A stretch of DNA of 64,000 nucleotides from Peribacillus frigoritolerans. GTDB lineage: Bacteria > Bacillota > Bacilli > Bacillales > DSM-1321. The notes below the pieces were generated by a model. It did not search any database and was not told where the DNA came from. It saw nothing but the letters and a program-made list of their open reading frames with translations. The stretch is taken from positions 1-64,000 of the forward strand of contig JAUPFL010000003.1 in NCBI GenBank assembly GCA_030562215.1, written 5' to 3'. The first letter of the stretch is position 1; each line of letters opens with the position of its first letter. This document shows positions 46,414-56,503 of this stretch, in pieces. The position numbers and the translations under genes were made by a program.

Positions 46414-47427
46414 TCATGTTATTTGTTCAGTTCGAATCATGGAAGTCTTCGTCAAAAATAAATAGGACAATGATACTGACCATGCCAAAGGAGTATTCTT
46501 GTTTGGAATATTACTGCCCCCTATATATAATTCGGGTACTTCCCAATTATCCGGTATGATCATTTTCGTTTTTTCTATATATTCCTTAACTTTGTTCATC
46601 ATGCCAAGTTCAAGGTAGCATAAGCCCAACCACGGAAGCCCGAAACACCATTCCGCTTCTTGACCGTCATTATAATAAAGGTCCTTTTCATATCTAATGC
46701 AACCATTTGTTCTTTCAAGGCGCTCTGTGACATTCTTCAATATTTTAAGTGCTATTTCACGGTCTACCAGCCGATAAGGATAAATTAAGGATAAAAGGGC
46801 TAAATCCGTCTCTTTTGAATAACTTTCCCTTGGAAGCAAGAAACGAAGGGCTTCTTCTCCCTTTTTAATCAGTTCATCCTTGACGTTGACCAGCATTTTG
46901 ACTGAATTCAAACCAGCAACACATGCACCTATGCTTGAAGCGTGGATTTCTATATTTTCTTCCCACATCCCGTTATCTTCCGCCTGCCAATATTGCAGGC
47001 ATTCCAAGTAATTGACCAACTTTTGAACAATTTGTAAATCACGTTGATTTCTCATCACCTTTTTACCATGCCTATATCCTTCACCGACACCCCATAAAAA
47101 GGCCCCTATCGCATCATTCTGGGCATGGCCCCACTCATCGGGCAGTTCTTTAAGCTCAATGGAATACCTTGCATGGATATGTTCAAATAGAAACTGGGGT
47201 TTCTGTTCCGTATGAATATCTATCTTCCACTCATAGGATTGAAATAAGTCGAATAAAGCATGATATGCTTTCTCGTAACGATTGGATGGATCATTTATAA
47301 AAGGCATTACTGTATAAACGACATCCCTTATCCAGACATAATTATAATCATCGGAAACGCTTGCCGTATATGCGCCATTAGGCAGCCGCATGCGATCAAG
47401 AACCTCTAGTGCACCATTCACATTCAT
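46414..47427 (-). CDS. Glycoside hydrolase family 15 (glucoamylase-like) protein
   Basis: A 337-residue alpha/alpha-barrel protein: DDYNYVWIRDVVYTVMPF, LPDEWGHAQNDAIGAFLW, GMWEE with the likely catalytic Glu, AEWCFGLPWLGLCYLE, and the end NTPLAWSVSLSYLFL with WS typical of GH15. There is no signal peptide, so it acts inside the cell, perhaps on glycogen. ATG 47427 has GGAGGTGC upstream. It lies before glgB on the same strand but with its own terminator between. It is shorter than classical glucoamylases, as it lacks the N-terminal beta-sandwich. Confidence 0.8.
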   Translation of the reverse strand: MNVNGALEVLDRMRLPNGAYTASVSDDYNYVWIRDVVYTVMPFINDPSNRYEKAYHALFDLFQSYEWKIDIHTEQKPQFLFEHIHARYSIELKELPDEWGHAQNDAIGAFLWGVGEGYRHGKKVMRNQRDLQIVQKLVNYLECLQYWQAEDNGMWEENIEIHASSIGACVAGLNSVKMLVNVKDELIKKGEEALRFLLPRESYSKETDLALLSLIYPYRLVDREIALKILKNVTERLERTNGCIRYEKDLYYNDGQEAEWCFGLPWLGLCYLELGMMNKVKEYIEKTKMIIPDNWEVPELYIGGSNIPNKNTPLAWSVSLSYLFLTKTSMIRTEQIT

Positions 47428-47660
47428 TAATTGAGCACCTCCATAGTTATTTGCTTATTCCCATTGTTGACAGACTCCCATTTTCTAAACGTTTGTTATT
47501 TCATTTTCAATTAGAAGCGCTTTCAATTCAGCTAACCAAAACAATTTTTCAGAAGTACATTCACCTTAGTTTATGTAATTACTGCCCTTTTTGATAATCA
47601 AGCTTCCAATGTTCATTAAAATGCGTCATTTGCCTAAATTGAAATATCCTTCTTGGGAAA

Positions 47661-47692
47661 TAAAAACCCAGTAACGGAAATCCATTACTGGT
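47661..47692 (-). terminator. Terminator after the small membrane protein gene
   Basis: CCAGTAAC (47668-47675) and ATTACTGG (47684-47691) form a stem with GGGTTTTTATTT following on the minus strand. Confidence 0.55.
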
Positions 47693-47726
47693 TATATCGG
47701 CCTATCATTAAAATGTTTAGTAATTA

Positions 47727-47988
47727 TTAAAAGAAATTTCGTAATATCATCAAGAAAAGCACGCCAATCGATGCCCCATTCAGGAATGCATTTTACTAAG
47801 CAGCACCAAAGGAACGACTCTAAGTATGAAAGTTACAATCGAAGTCCCTATCGACGACCCCTGCAGCAAAACCGTTACTTAGGTATCCCAATAAAGTAGG
47901 TATACTATCCTTTATACTTGCCAAAAGCCTTCACCAACATTAACCTCGGAAAGCCATCGTTTTTCCATTCAGCACTATCCTGACTCAT
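47727..47988 (-). CDS. Putative small membrane protein (frame breaks)
   Basis: Starting at ATG 47988 with GGGTGG upstream, about 87 codons can be joined across roughly three one-base breaks: MSQDSAEWKNDGFPRLMLVK, SIPTLLGYLSNGFAAGV, SIGTSIVTFILRVVPLVLLS and AFLNGASIGVLFLMILRNFF. The last two pieces are hydrophobic and would form two membrane segments. A terminator follows. No family is recognised, and the frame repairs are less certain than elsewhere. Confidence 0.4.
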
Positions 47989-48017
47989 ATATTCCACCCT
48001 TGTTTTAATAAGTTCCT

Positions 48018-48536
48018 TCAATTGCTTTTCAGCTGACCAAGCAGAATTGGCAACTCACTATATATTTCGATGATATCTTCTATCGGCATTCTAACTAAAC
48101 CGCTGGAAGAAGGGGCAACGAATTCCATGGTCTCATTCGATGAAGGTACTGGTTGCAGCCCCCAAGAGAGTTTTCGTAATTGACGATATTCCTGATAGAC
48201 ACCCTTGCCTACAAAACAGACAAGTTTAGGTTTATACTTTTCAATTTTCCTTTTTAATAGCTTCCTTCCTTTTATGTACTCTTCTTTAGTGATTTCGTCC
48301 GCTCCTTTTGTAGGCCTGGAAACGATATTGGTAAAACCATAACCTAAATCCAGCAATGACGAGTCTTCAGTTGGTTCATATTTCCGCGGTGTCAGCCCGG
48401 ACTCGAAGAGGATTTTCCAAAAGCGATTGTTTGGATTCGCATAATGATGACCAGTCTCGCCTGAACGAATGCTTGGATTGAAACCTACGAACAATATATC
48501 CAAATTTTCCTTTAAATGATCAGAGATGCCTTCCAT
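48018..48536 (-). CDS. mug: G/U mismatch-specific DNA glycosylase (Mug family)
   Basis: A 172-residue DNA repair enzyme of the uracil-DNA glycosylase superfamily. It carries FVGFNPSIRSGETGHHYANP and NNRFWKILFESG (water-activating Asn loop), VCFVGKGVYQEY and FVAPSSSGL, the DNA-intercalating loop. It removes uracil or thymine opposite guanine. ATG 48536 (MEGISDH) has AAAAGGAG upstream, preferred over a start six codons earlier. The frame is intact. Confidence 0.88.
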   Translation of the reverse strand: MEGISDHLKENLDILFVGFNPSIRSGETGHHYANPNNRFWKILFESGLTPRKYEPTEDSSLLDLGYGFTNIVSRPTKGADEITKEEYIKGRKLLKRKIEKYKPKLVCFVGKGVYQEYRQLRKLSWGLQPVPSSNETMEFVAPSSSGLVRMPIEDIIEIYSELPILLGQLKSN

Positions 48537-48554
48537 TTTAAAACTCCTTTTCAA

Positions 48555-49497
48555 ATTTGCTATTTAATCATTGTACAAAACTGAAAAATATTTAACTACC
48601 TTTAAAAACTAAATACGGTTTAAAAAGAATGAACGTTGATGACTCCATAATATGGATGATGACCTGTCAAATTGAATATTGAAGACCTCTTGCTCCTAAA
48701 ACATTACGTTCGCCTTCACTCTACACGGGGCAAACTACCATAAATCGGATTAAAAGGATGCCACGGTGGCAGTTAGTGAATTTCCCCAAAGAATATTCCA
48801 GTAAATAGAATCGATAATTGATTTTTCCCATGCCCTGGCATCAAGCAAAAGTCTGCATGTTTTTCAAAGCTTGCAGGGATCTAAAATTAAAGGATATCCG
48901 CAATTTTCATGTACTCATTATTGGAAATGACAGACAGCTAAAGGACATTTAGAATGTGGCTGCGTGCCTCCAATTTTCAAGTAAGAAAGAGCTCATTCAT
49001 TTCACTCGCAACAAAAAATGTGATAGTGCACTGCAGAACAATTGTAGGTACGGGGAAGGTTTGGGAAGCAATGGCGAAAGACCCGTTATTTCTGGGGAAA
49101 TCTCGGGAATATCGGGACGGTGAATAAGCCTACATCAATCAAATTCCGATGTTCAAACAGGCAGGATTTAAATTCGATAGAGTAAAAGAAATATTTCCTC
49201 CTTTTATATTATATGAAAGTTGCAATTCACTCATTTGAACAGAAAAAGTCCATAAATTAATGGTTCTGCTTCTGTTCTAAAATTATTCAAATCTCTCACG
49301 ATGGCTGACTATAGTAATGGGGAACTATTGATTCTTTGTTAGAGATAAACTACATAGATATTGGAGGGATAAGTCTCTCGTTTATTAAACAGATTGATAA
49401 ATGGGTCCAGGAAATAAATGAATCAATTAAATAGGATCAAGATCCATTATTAAAACCGCAGCAACTTAATAGTCGGAATTCCATTTGGCAAATGACT
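48555..49497. other. Stretch with eroded coding remnants only
   Basis: No intact gene in 940 bases. On the plus strand 48840-49240 gives short protein-like pieces in shifting frames (CRDLKLKDIRNFHVLIIGND, VWEAMAKDPLF, FKQAGFKFDRVKEIFPPFIL) that might come from a lost glycosyltransferase. At 49322-49434, IDSLLEINYIDIGGISLSFI and KQIDKWVQEINESIK end at TAG. Both are low-confidence. Confidence 0.3.
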
Positions 49498-49532
49498 TTA
49501 CTCGTAGGTACATAAATACCTACGAGTTTTTT
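49498..49532 (+). terminator. Strong terminator
   Basis: ACTCGTAGGTA (49500-49510) pairs with TACCTACGAGT (49517-49527), followed by T5A. It ends the plus-strand remnants. Confidence 0.8.
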
Positions 49533-49587
49533 ATGTTACGCAACAGAATATGCTTCTTGTGTAAATTCACTCTTTCAAACTCGGGAA

Positions 49588-50487
49588 TCAGGAAACATTC
49601 TGCCGGTGTTCGATATGATCATGTTTTCTCGCATTGGACATCTTATTGATGGTAAGAAGAATCCCAGAAAGCCATATAATTACAATGCCAGTATAGATGT
49701 ATATATGGGCTTCAATCGGAATCCATGTAGCTAATAATGTTCTTACATTAATTAATATAATGAAACCACCCACTAAAACACCCATTAATTGAGCAGGAAG
49801 CATCCTGACGAGCCAGGCAGCAATTGGTGCTGCAACCACTCCACCAATTATCAACGCAATGACCCAAAGCCAATTGACAGCTTCCCATCCAAGCGAAATG
49901 ATAAAACCAAGACTACCGAAGAAAGCAATGGCAAATTCACTCGTATCTACAGTCCCTACGGCTTTTCTCGCCGTCATGCCTTTTTTGACAATAAAACGGG
50001 CGTTGCAATCGGTCCCCAACCGCCACCGCCTGTTGCATCACAAAAGCCTGCAAAAAGACCTAACGGAATGGATTGTTTTGCGGTCAATGGCCTTACGGTT
50101 TCATTTTCCTTTGACGGTTTAAAAATAAATAAAAAGCGGAATAAAACGTATACACCAAGACCAAATAAAAATATGGCAATATACGGTTTTGCTAATTCGG
50201 CTGGCAGGTTGCTCAGGAAACATGCACCTACAAATGCACCAACAGAACCTGGAATGATCAAGCGATAGACCATATTTTTATCCACGTTCCCAAACTTTAT
50301 ATGTGAAGCTCCGGATACTGCTGTGGTCACTACTTCCGATAAATGAACGGATGCTGATGCTACTGCAGGGGCAATCCCGAATGTCAACAATAAGGACGTG
50401 GAACTCACTCCATACCCCATTCCAAGCGAACCATCGATTAATTGGGCTAAAAACCCGATAAAGGCCAAAACGATTAACTTTTTTCAT
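49588..50487 (-). CDS. TauE/SafE family sulfite/sulfonate exporter-like protein (frame breaks)
   Basis: About 299 residues with eight or so membrane segments. Two related halves carry the family motif: IDGSLGMGYGVSSTSLLLTF in the first and ATGGGGWGPIATPVLL in the second. Start is ATG 50487 with AAAAGGGGAA upstream. One base must change in the A6 run after the ATG (50479-50484) to reach LIVLAFIGFLAQL, and A6 near 49981-49986 needs a seventh to give LLSKKGMTARKAVG. It lies just beyond the sulfate assimilation operon, which supports a role in moving a sulfur compound. Confidence 0.8.
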
Positions 50488-50583
50488 GACATTCCCCTTT
50501 TTCACTAAAATAGAACCTATATCATCGACCCGATGGTACCGTTTGCCTGTATAAATCATTTAGATTTCCTTTAAGAAACAAAG

Positions 50584-50625
50584 AGGCACCTAACCAAAAT
50601 GAAATGACATGTTGGTTAGGTGCCT
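50584..50625 (-). terminator. Terminator of the cys/siroheme operon
   Basis: AGGCACCTAACCAA (50584-50597) pairs exactly with TTGGTTAGGTGCCT (50612-50625), 14 bases after the sirC stop; a T-rich stretch follows on the minus strand. Confidence 0.75.
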
Positions 50626-50638
50626 TCAGTTTTTCTGA

Positions 50639-51270
50639 TCAGCCCAATGATATATTTTCTTCAGCTTCTACTGGTAAAAGCCTAGCTAAAAAACGATATC
50701 TTTCTTTTAAGGAATATTTATAAATATCCTCGATTGAATCTTTCAATAATTTAGACTTTTCTTCTTTTGAAAATGAACCATTCTTTATAATCATTCTTGC
50801 TTCAAAAAGGAATTCAAGGTATTCTTCATATGATTCATCATATACTTTACCTAGGTCATTCCGTATTTTTTTGCGAGCGTTGGACTTGCTCCATTGGTAG
50901 AAACACTTATGGAAAGCATGCCTCTATTCAATGTGGCCGGTATATGAAAATTACCCAACTCATGATTGCTGATTACGTTAACCAACTGACTTTCGGATAC
51001 GTTCTCGTAAACTCGTTCATTTACTTCAGTAGAATTGGTAGCAACAATGATTAAAAATGCATCTTTATAGTCAGTTTCTTCCACTTCTTTAAGTAAGACC
51101 CGAATCTTACCTTCTTTCTCCAACAGTTGAAAACCCGTGCATATCTCGGGGCTTACGACGGTAACTTCAGCACCAGCTTCCAATAAGGGGCCCGCTTTAA
51201 AGTAAGCTATTTTACCACCGCCGATGATGACACACTTTCTGTTCTCGATATTAAGCGTAATTGGATACAT
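50639..51270 (-). CDS. sirC: Precorrin-2 dehydrogenase (siroheme synthesis; one frame break)
   Basis: About 210 residues. NAD-binding start MYPITLNIENRKCVIIGGGK then IAYFKAGPLLEAGAEVTVVS, STEVNERVYE and ISVSTNGASPTLAKKIRNDL. The frame breaks at T7 on the plus strand (about 50868-50874), where A8 gives AKKIRNDLGKVYDESYEEYL and continues to SLKERYRFLARLLPVEAEEN before TGA 50639-50641. Oxidises precorrin-2 to sirohydrochlorin. ATG 51270 has GGGGAGGGAG. Matches B. subtilis sirC (ylnF), last of the operon. Confidence 0.88.
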
Positions 51271-52011
51271 AGGCTCCCTCCCCACTCACTTCATGAATTC
51301 GTTCCGATATTGCTTGTTCAATCTTTGGGTGATAACCTAAATATCGGCAAAGTATGATTTTTTGCTTCCCCTTTTTTGGATCTTTTTTATACTATTTTCA
51401 ATCGACTGCATTAAGAGACCGGTAAACAATAGGTAAGGAATGATAAATACTTGGTTTGATCGAGATCCCTCTGCAAATTCCAATGCTTCTCCAAAGCTTG
51501 GTGTGGCAGCTGTCAAATAACACTCTTGCACCCGGATTTTAGGAAACCTGTTCCTTAGCAAATCGGCCAATCGAGACAAATCCCTTTTCACGTCGGGATC
51601 ACTGCTGCCCCTTCCAACCAATAAAACCAAGGAATCCTCCGTAACACTTACATTTGTTTCCTCCAACCGTTCCACTAAAATGTCAACCATTTTCTCACTG
51701 ACACCAATAGGCCTTCCGTATTTCAAGTCAACGGCAGGATACCGTTCTTTCATTTTATTCAATATGACTGGAATATCATGTTTTGCATGTACAGCTGTCA
51801 GCAATAGAACTGGAATGGCCAATATTCTCGTCGCACCTTTTTGGATGCATCGTTCGTAGGCCTCTTCAATCGTAGGGGTTTCCAATTCCAAGAAGCAATA
51901 CTCTTGAATGGAATAGGGCTGTGCTTGCATACAAACTTTAATAAAATCAATGGCTTGGGCTGAAGCTTCTTTAACACGGCTGCCATGGCAAATATATAAA
52001 ATGGCTTCCAT
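51251..52011 (-). CDS. sirB: Sirohydrochlorin ferrochelatase (one frame break)
   Basis: About 253 residues. Two related chelatase halves: ILYICHGSRVKEASAQAIDF with the metal His, AIPVLLLTAVHAKHDIP, then VLLVGRGSSDPDVKRDL and IIPYLLFTGLLMQSI. Inserts iron into sirohydrochlorin to give siroheme, cofactor of the sulfite reductase encoded upstream. The frame breaks at A6 (coding strand, about 51375-51380; seven needed), after which KKGKQKIILCRYLGYHPKIE continues to TAA 51251-51253, overlapping the sirC start by 20 bases. ATG 52011 overlaps the cobA stop. Confidence 0.88.
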
Positions 52012-52787
52012 TAAAAGGCCTCATTCGCCAACAAATTTTCGGTTTGTTTTCCTTCAAACCATTTGATTTTTTCCCGTAAATTGACGACATCTCCCACGAC
52101 TATCATGCAAGGGTTCGAAATTTGTTCGTTATTGGCGGTTTCCACTACTTTAGCCAACGTACTGACAACTGTTTTTTGCGTTGTTAATGTACCCCAATGA
52201 ATAAGGGCTACCGGAGTCTCTGGGCTTTTTCCATGTTCCAAAAGTTTTCCTTGAATATATGGCAGGTTTTTAACACCCATATAAATGGCTAATGTATCGA
52301 TTCCTTTTGCAAGGGATTCCCACTTGATATTATCCTCTTCATCTTTTTTCCGATGACCGGTAACAATTGCAAATGATGAAGCATGGTCCCTATGTGTAAC
52401 TGGAATTCCCGCATAGGCTGCAGCGGCGATTCCAGACGTAATTCCTGGTACGATTTCAAAGCTCACCCCACTTTTGGCAAGGGCTTCCGCTTCCTCACCG
52501 CCTCTTCCAAAGACGAATGGATCGCCGCCTTTCAAGCGGGTGACTATTTTTCCCTTTTTTGCATATTTAACGAGGAACCGATTGATGGTATCCTGCTGCA
52601 ACAAATGATAATCCGGCAGTTTACCACAATTAATCAGCTCGACACCGTCTTTTGCATGATTCAAAAGTTCTTTATTGACAAGTCGATCATATAAAATGAC
52701 ATCAGCTTCTTGGATGCATTTTAATCCTTTTAATGTAATTAAATCTGGATCTCCGGGACCGGCTCCTACTAGATATACTTTCCCCAT
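52011..52787 (-). CDS. cobA: Uroporphyrinogen-III C-methyltransferase
   Basis: A 258-residue SAM-dependent methyltransferase (SUMT; ylnD/sumT in B. subtilis) making precorrin-2. Motifs: VYLVGAGPGDPDLITLKG, RLKGGDPFVFGRGGEEAEAL, VPGITSGIAAAAYAGIPVTH. Start is ATG 52787 (MGKVYLVG), with GGCAGGATG upstream; the frame is open 33 codons further but that would overlap the DUF3906 gene. The frame is intact. First of three siroheme genes. Confidence 0.93.
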   Translation of the reverse strand: MGKVYLVGAGPGDPDLITLKGLKCIQEADVILYDRLVNKELLNHAKDGVELINCGKLPDYHLLQQDTINRFLVKYAKKGKIVTRLKGGDPFVFGRGGEEAEALAKSGVSFEIVPGITSGIAAAAYAGIPVTHRDHASSFAIVTGHRKKDEEDNIKWESLAKGIDTLAIYMGVKNLPYIQGKLLEHGKSPETPVALIHWGTLTTQKTVVSTLAKVVETANNEQISNPCMIVVGDVVNLREKIKWFEGKQTENLLANEAF

Positions 52788-52806
52788 TTTTGCATCCTGC
52801 CTTCCC

Positions 52807-53022
52807 TTAGAGAATTGTTTCGAATTCCGATAAAACGAAACCTGCTCCATTTTTAATTTTCCTTTTTTCATATAGTGAGATGTCATCCACTTCAGGCATT
52901 TTCAAATAATGCTTTTCCAGCTCGATATCAACAAGTTCAAACGCCTTTTCATCTGAATCGGCAACAATGATGACATGAATTGGTTTTTCCTTGATAGTGA
53001 CTTCAAAACGGTATAGATTCAT
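52807..53022 (-). CDS. DUF3906 small protein
   Basis: A 71-residue protein MNLYRFEVTIKEKPIHVIIV, ADSDEKAFELVDIELEKHYL, then VDDISLYEKRKIKNGAGFVL. It belongs to DUF3906, a family I know from sulfite reductase/siroheme operons of bacilli. It lies between the sulfite reductase and cobA genes with short gaps. The function is unknown; its constant place suggests a role with sulfite reductase or siroheme supply. Confidence 0.8.
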   Translation of the reverse strand: MNLYRFEVTIKEKPIHVIIVADSDEKAFELVDIELEKHYLKMPEVDDISLYEKRKIKNGAGFVLSEFETIL

Positions 53023-53042
53023 GGAATGCTTACCTTCCCCAA

Positions 53043-54666
53043 TTAAACGGCCACTTTCGCTAATATATCATCAAGTTTACGTTGTAATTCGTCTATCCCT
53101 ACCCTTTCCACAAAATCGAGGAAGGTTTCGGATAGAAGTTTTGTTTCTTTGAAAAATAGGATCATTTCTTTCAAAACTTGATGGAGCTGTTCAGCTTCGA
53201 CTTTTCCTTTAAGTTTTTCATTGAACTTCCCGCCCTCATTCAGCGTTCCTCCAACGTATATTTCAAAAGCCTCGACCATCTTTTTATCCTGGTTTTTCAT
53301 TTTTATGCCTTGCAGCCCTATTTCGGCGATGGCTCTTTGACCGCAATTATTCGGACAGCCGACCATATGCATCCTTACAGGTACATCGAGTTCAATTTCC
53401 TTGTCCAGTGATTCAGAAATGGTCCTCATTCGGTTTTTCGTTTCCACGAGCGCCAGGTTGCAATACTCGATGCCTGTACAAGAAACGGAATAACCAATGA
53501 ATTTCTTTGGTTGATATGGAAACCTTTCGAAGATGGCTTCCTGCTTTAATTCCTCAAGTTTAGCATCAGGCACATTGGGGATGATTAGATTTTGAGAATT
53601 ACAGTTACGGATTTCACCATTTCCATATTTTTTGCAAGTTCGGCAAACTCAATCACTTCGTCTGGATTTAGACGACCAACTGGTATGTTGACTCCAACAT
53701 AGTTCAGACCATCTTGCTTTTGTTTATGGATGCCGTAGAAATACCCTGCATTCCATCCCTTCACCGCACTTTCTCCCTTTTCAGGAAGCGGACCGGTGTA
53801 TTCCAGCAATTTTTCCTTGAATTGTTCAGGACCCCAGTCAGCGACAAGGAATTTCAAACGCGAGCGATGACGTTTTTCACGGTACCCAAAGTCGCGGAAT
53901 ATCTTCGTGATGGCGGCCGCCACTTCCACTGTTTTTTCAGGTAAAATGAATAAATCAAGTTCCTCTGCCAGCATCGGGACGGAGGAAAGCCCCCGCCTAC
54001 TTTAACATGAAAACCAACTTCCGTTACCCCATCAATTACTTTAGTGGCTGGATTGAATGAAACACAGTTGATTTCAGCATTTGAAGCATTATGGATATTG
54101 GCACTTATGGACATTTTATATTTCCTCGGAAGGTTCGAATAGTCTTCGTTAAGGCGGAAATACTCAAATACATCATAAAGTACCTCGCGTGTATCAAAAA
54201 GTTCATCAGGATCGATGCCTGCCAGTGCATTACCGATGATATTACGTGTTATATCACCACAAGCACCAGCCGTAGTCAATCCAACCTTTTCCAAACGATT
54301 CAAGATATCCGGGACTTGTTCGATGGTCAGCCAGTGGAATTGAATGGCTTGACGGGTTGTAATGTCATATACATCCCTCCCGTAATCTTTAGCGATGTTA
54401 GCTAGAGTTATTTGTTGATCATAAGTCAGGATACCTCCGGGAATAACGACTCGCATCATCCAATAACCAGCTTCTTTAGGCCGTTGCAGGTATAGACCTG
54501 CCCATTTGAACATATCCCATTTCTCTTTAGGGATGGAATCAAAACCATTTGCTGCGTAATGTGGAATATCATCAAATATCTTCAAGCCGTCTTTTTCCAA
54601 TTTCCAGATTTCCGTTTTATTTTTAGCGATTAGTGGATTTTCCGACCAAAATTTTTCGTAAACCAT
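53043..54666 (-). CDS. Ferredoxin-type nitrite/sulfite reductase (two frame breaks)
   Basis: About 541 residues of a siroheme and 4Fe-4S enzyme reducing sulfite to sulfide. First half: RQAIQFHWLTIEQVPDIL, GACGDITRNIIGNALAG. Second half: the four cluster cysteines in SCTGIEYC and GCPNNCGQRA. It is the single-chain type, not CysIJ; no flavoprotein subunit is nearby. Breaks: G5 near 53985 (six needed, giving GGGLSSVPMLAEELDLFILP) and A4 near 53592 (five needed, giving LKNLIIPNVPDAKLEELKQE). ATG 54666 has AAGGAGGAAATGTA upstream. Confidence 0.9.
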
Positions 54667-54682
54667 TACATTTCCTCCTTGA

Positions 54683-55282
54683 TTAAATCGCTTTCTTTGC
54701 TGTCAAATAGCCGATTACCTGTTCAACGCACTCTTCAATGCTGTATTGGTCGGATTCTAAAATGATTTCCGGTTGTTCAGGTTCTTCGTATGGAGAGTCG
54801 ATTCCGGTAAAATCTTTAATGATGCCTTTACGGGCCTTGTCATAAAGCCCTTTTGGATCACGCACTTCGCACTCTTCGATCGGACACTTTATGTATACTT
54901 CAATAAACTCCCCTTCTTCGAGTAAATCACGTACAATCTGCCGATCTGCCCTGAAAGGTGATATGAAAGCGGTCAATACGAACTGCCCACTATCCACGAA
55001 TAACTTGGATACCTCACCGATCCGTCTAATATTCTCCGTTCTATCCTCTTCAGAAAAACCTAAATCTTTATTTAAGCCGTGGCGGATATTATCACCATCC
55101 AAAACATAACTTCGAATATTCCGATTGTATAACTCTTTAGCGACCGCGTTTGCAATCGTTGATTTTCCGGACCCCGATAGTCCTGTAAACCATAGAACCG
55201 TGCTTTCATGCCCGTTCTGCTTCCGTCGGTGCTCCTTGGTCAATGACGTCTCATGCCATGTGACATTCGTACTTTTACTCAT
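54683..55282 (-). CDS. cysC: Adenylylsulfate kinase
   Basis: A 199-residue P-loop kinase making PAPS from APS: LWFTGLSGSGKSTIANAV, SYVLDGDNIRHGLNKDLGFS, ENIRRIGEVSKLFVDSG, FISPFRADR, and DPKGLYDKARKGIIKDFTGI. ATG 55282 (MSKSTNVTWHE) has GAGGGGGA upstream and is preferred over an ATG 11 codons earlier. The frame is intact. Between sat and the sulfite reductase gene. Confidence 0.93.
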   Translation of the reverse strand: MSKSTNVTWHETSLTKEHRRKQNGHESTVLWFTGLSGSGKSTIANAVAKELYNRNIRSYVLDGDNIRHGLNKDLGFSEEDRTENIRRIGEVSKLFVDSGQFVLTAFISPFRADRQIVRDLLEEGEFIEVYIKCPIEECEVRDPKGLYDKARKGIIKDFTGIDSPYEEPEQPEIILESDQYSIEECVEQVIGYLTAKKAI

Positions 55283-55325
55283 TTGATAATCCCCCTCTTC
55301 ATGTGACCCTTCCATTTATGTCCAA

Positions 55326-56474
55326 TCAGTTATAAACTTCATTTTTTTTAAGACCTTCGATCAACACCTCAATGACTTCCTTACGGCTAAAGGTTGCTGG
55401 AGGAATTTCTCCATTACGCAACATTTCCCTTACCTTCGTTCCAGACAGGATGACATGGTCTTCCTTGCCATGCGGACAAGTTTTAGCGGAAGCCATATTG
55501 CCACATGCTTTACAGTAAAAACTATGTTCAAAGAATAATAGCGTGATTCCTAACTCATCTGCGTTAAAGTTCCCGAAGATTTTTTGAGCATCGTATGTGC
55601 CATAATAATCGCCCACACCCGCATGATCACGTCCGACGATAAAATGGGTGCAACCATAATTTTTACGGACCATCGCATGGAAAATGGCTTCTCTAGGTCC
55701 TGCATAACGCATGGCAGCAGGGAAAACTGCAAGGGAGACGCGATCCTTAGGATAATATTTATCAAGCAGCACTTTATAGCTTTCCATTCTTACATCTGCC
55801 GGAATGTCATCTGATTTAGTGGCACCAACGAGAGGATTTAAGAATAAGCCGTCGACGATCTCCAATGCTGTCTTTTGAATATATTCATGTGCACGGTGAA
55901 CAGGGTTCCTCGTTTGGAAACCGACAACCGTTTCCCATCCTTTTTCAGCGAAAGCCTTCCTTGTCTCGACTGGGTCCAAATAATGAGCTTGAAATAGCGG
56001 ACGCTCTATTCTCTTGATCAACTTTATTTCCCCGCCGACATATACATCCCCGCGGTTATATAAATTTTTCACTCCAGGATGCTTCTCATCATCTGTTTGA
56101 TATACCAATGTCGCTTCCAATTGCTTATCTGGAGTGTAAATATCGGAAACGGAGAGAACCCCGTATGTTTCACCTTCATGGGTTAATGTTACTTCTTCAC
56201 CTATAGTGAGGCTTCCTGCAGTATCTTCGGTCAAAGGCAGCGTAATCGGGATGCTCCATACATGTCCGCTGCTAAGCCTCATATCCTTTACCACTGTATC
56301 ATAGTCACTTTTTGTAAAGAATCCTTTAATCGGGCTGTAGGCACCAGTGCCTATCAATTCAAGATCGCTTAAAGCAATTTCATCGATTTCGATTGACTTC
56401 GTTATTTTACTAAAATCATATTTTGGTTCCCAAAGATCGATTAATGTTCCTCCGTGCGGTATACTGATTGTCAT
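55326..56474 (-). CDS. sat: Sulfate adenylyltransferase
   Basis: A 382-residue ATP sulfurylase making APS from ATP and sulfate: QTRNPVHRAHEYIQKTAL (ATP site), GRDHAGVGDYYGTYDAQ, FPAAMRYAGPREA, and a zinc-like FYCKACGNMASAKTCPHG insertion. The frame is intact. ATG 56474 has AGGGGGAAA upstream. Second gene of the sulfate assimilation part. Confidence 0.94.
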   Translation of the reverse strand: MTISIPHGGTLIDLWEPKYDFSKITKSIEIDEIALSDLELIGTGAYSPIKGFFTKSDYDTVVKDMRLSSGHVWSIPITLPLTEDTAGSLTIGEEVTLTHEGETYGVLSVSDIYTPDKQLEATLVYQTDDEKHPGVKNLYNRGDVYVGGEIKLIKRIERPLFQAHYLDPVETRKAFAEKGWETVVGFQTRNPVHRAHEYIQKTALEIVDGLFLNPLVGATKSDDIPADVRMESYKVLLDKYYPKDRVSLAVFPAAMRYAGPREAIFHAMVRKNYGCTHFIVGRDHAGVGDYYGTYDAQKIFGNFNADELGITLLFFEHSFYCKACGNMASAKTCPHGKEDHVILSGTKVREMLRNGEIPPATFSRKEVIEVLIEGLKKNEVYN

Positions 56475-56503
56475 GCTAATTTCCCCCTATGGTTTCTATT
56501 TAT

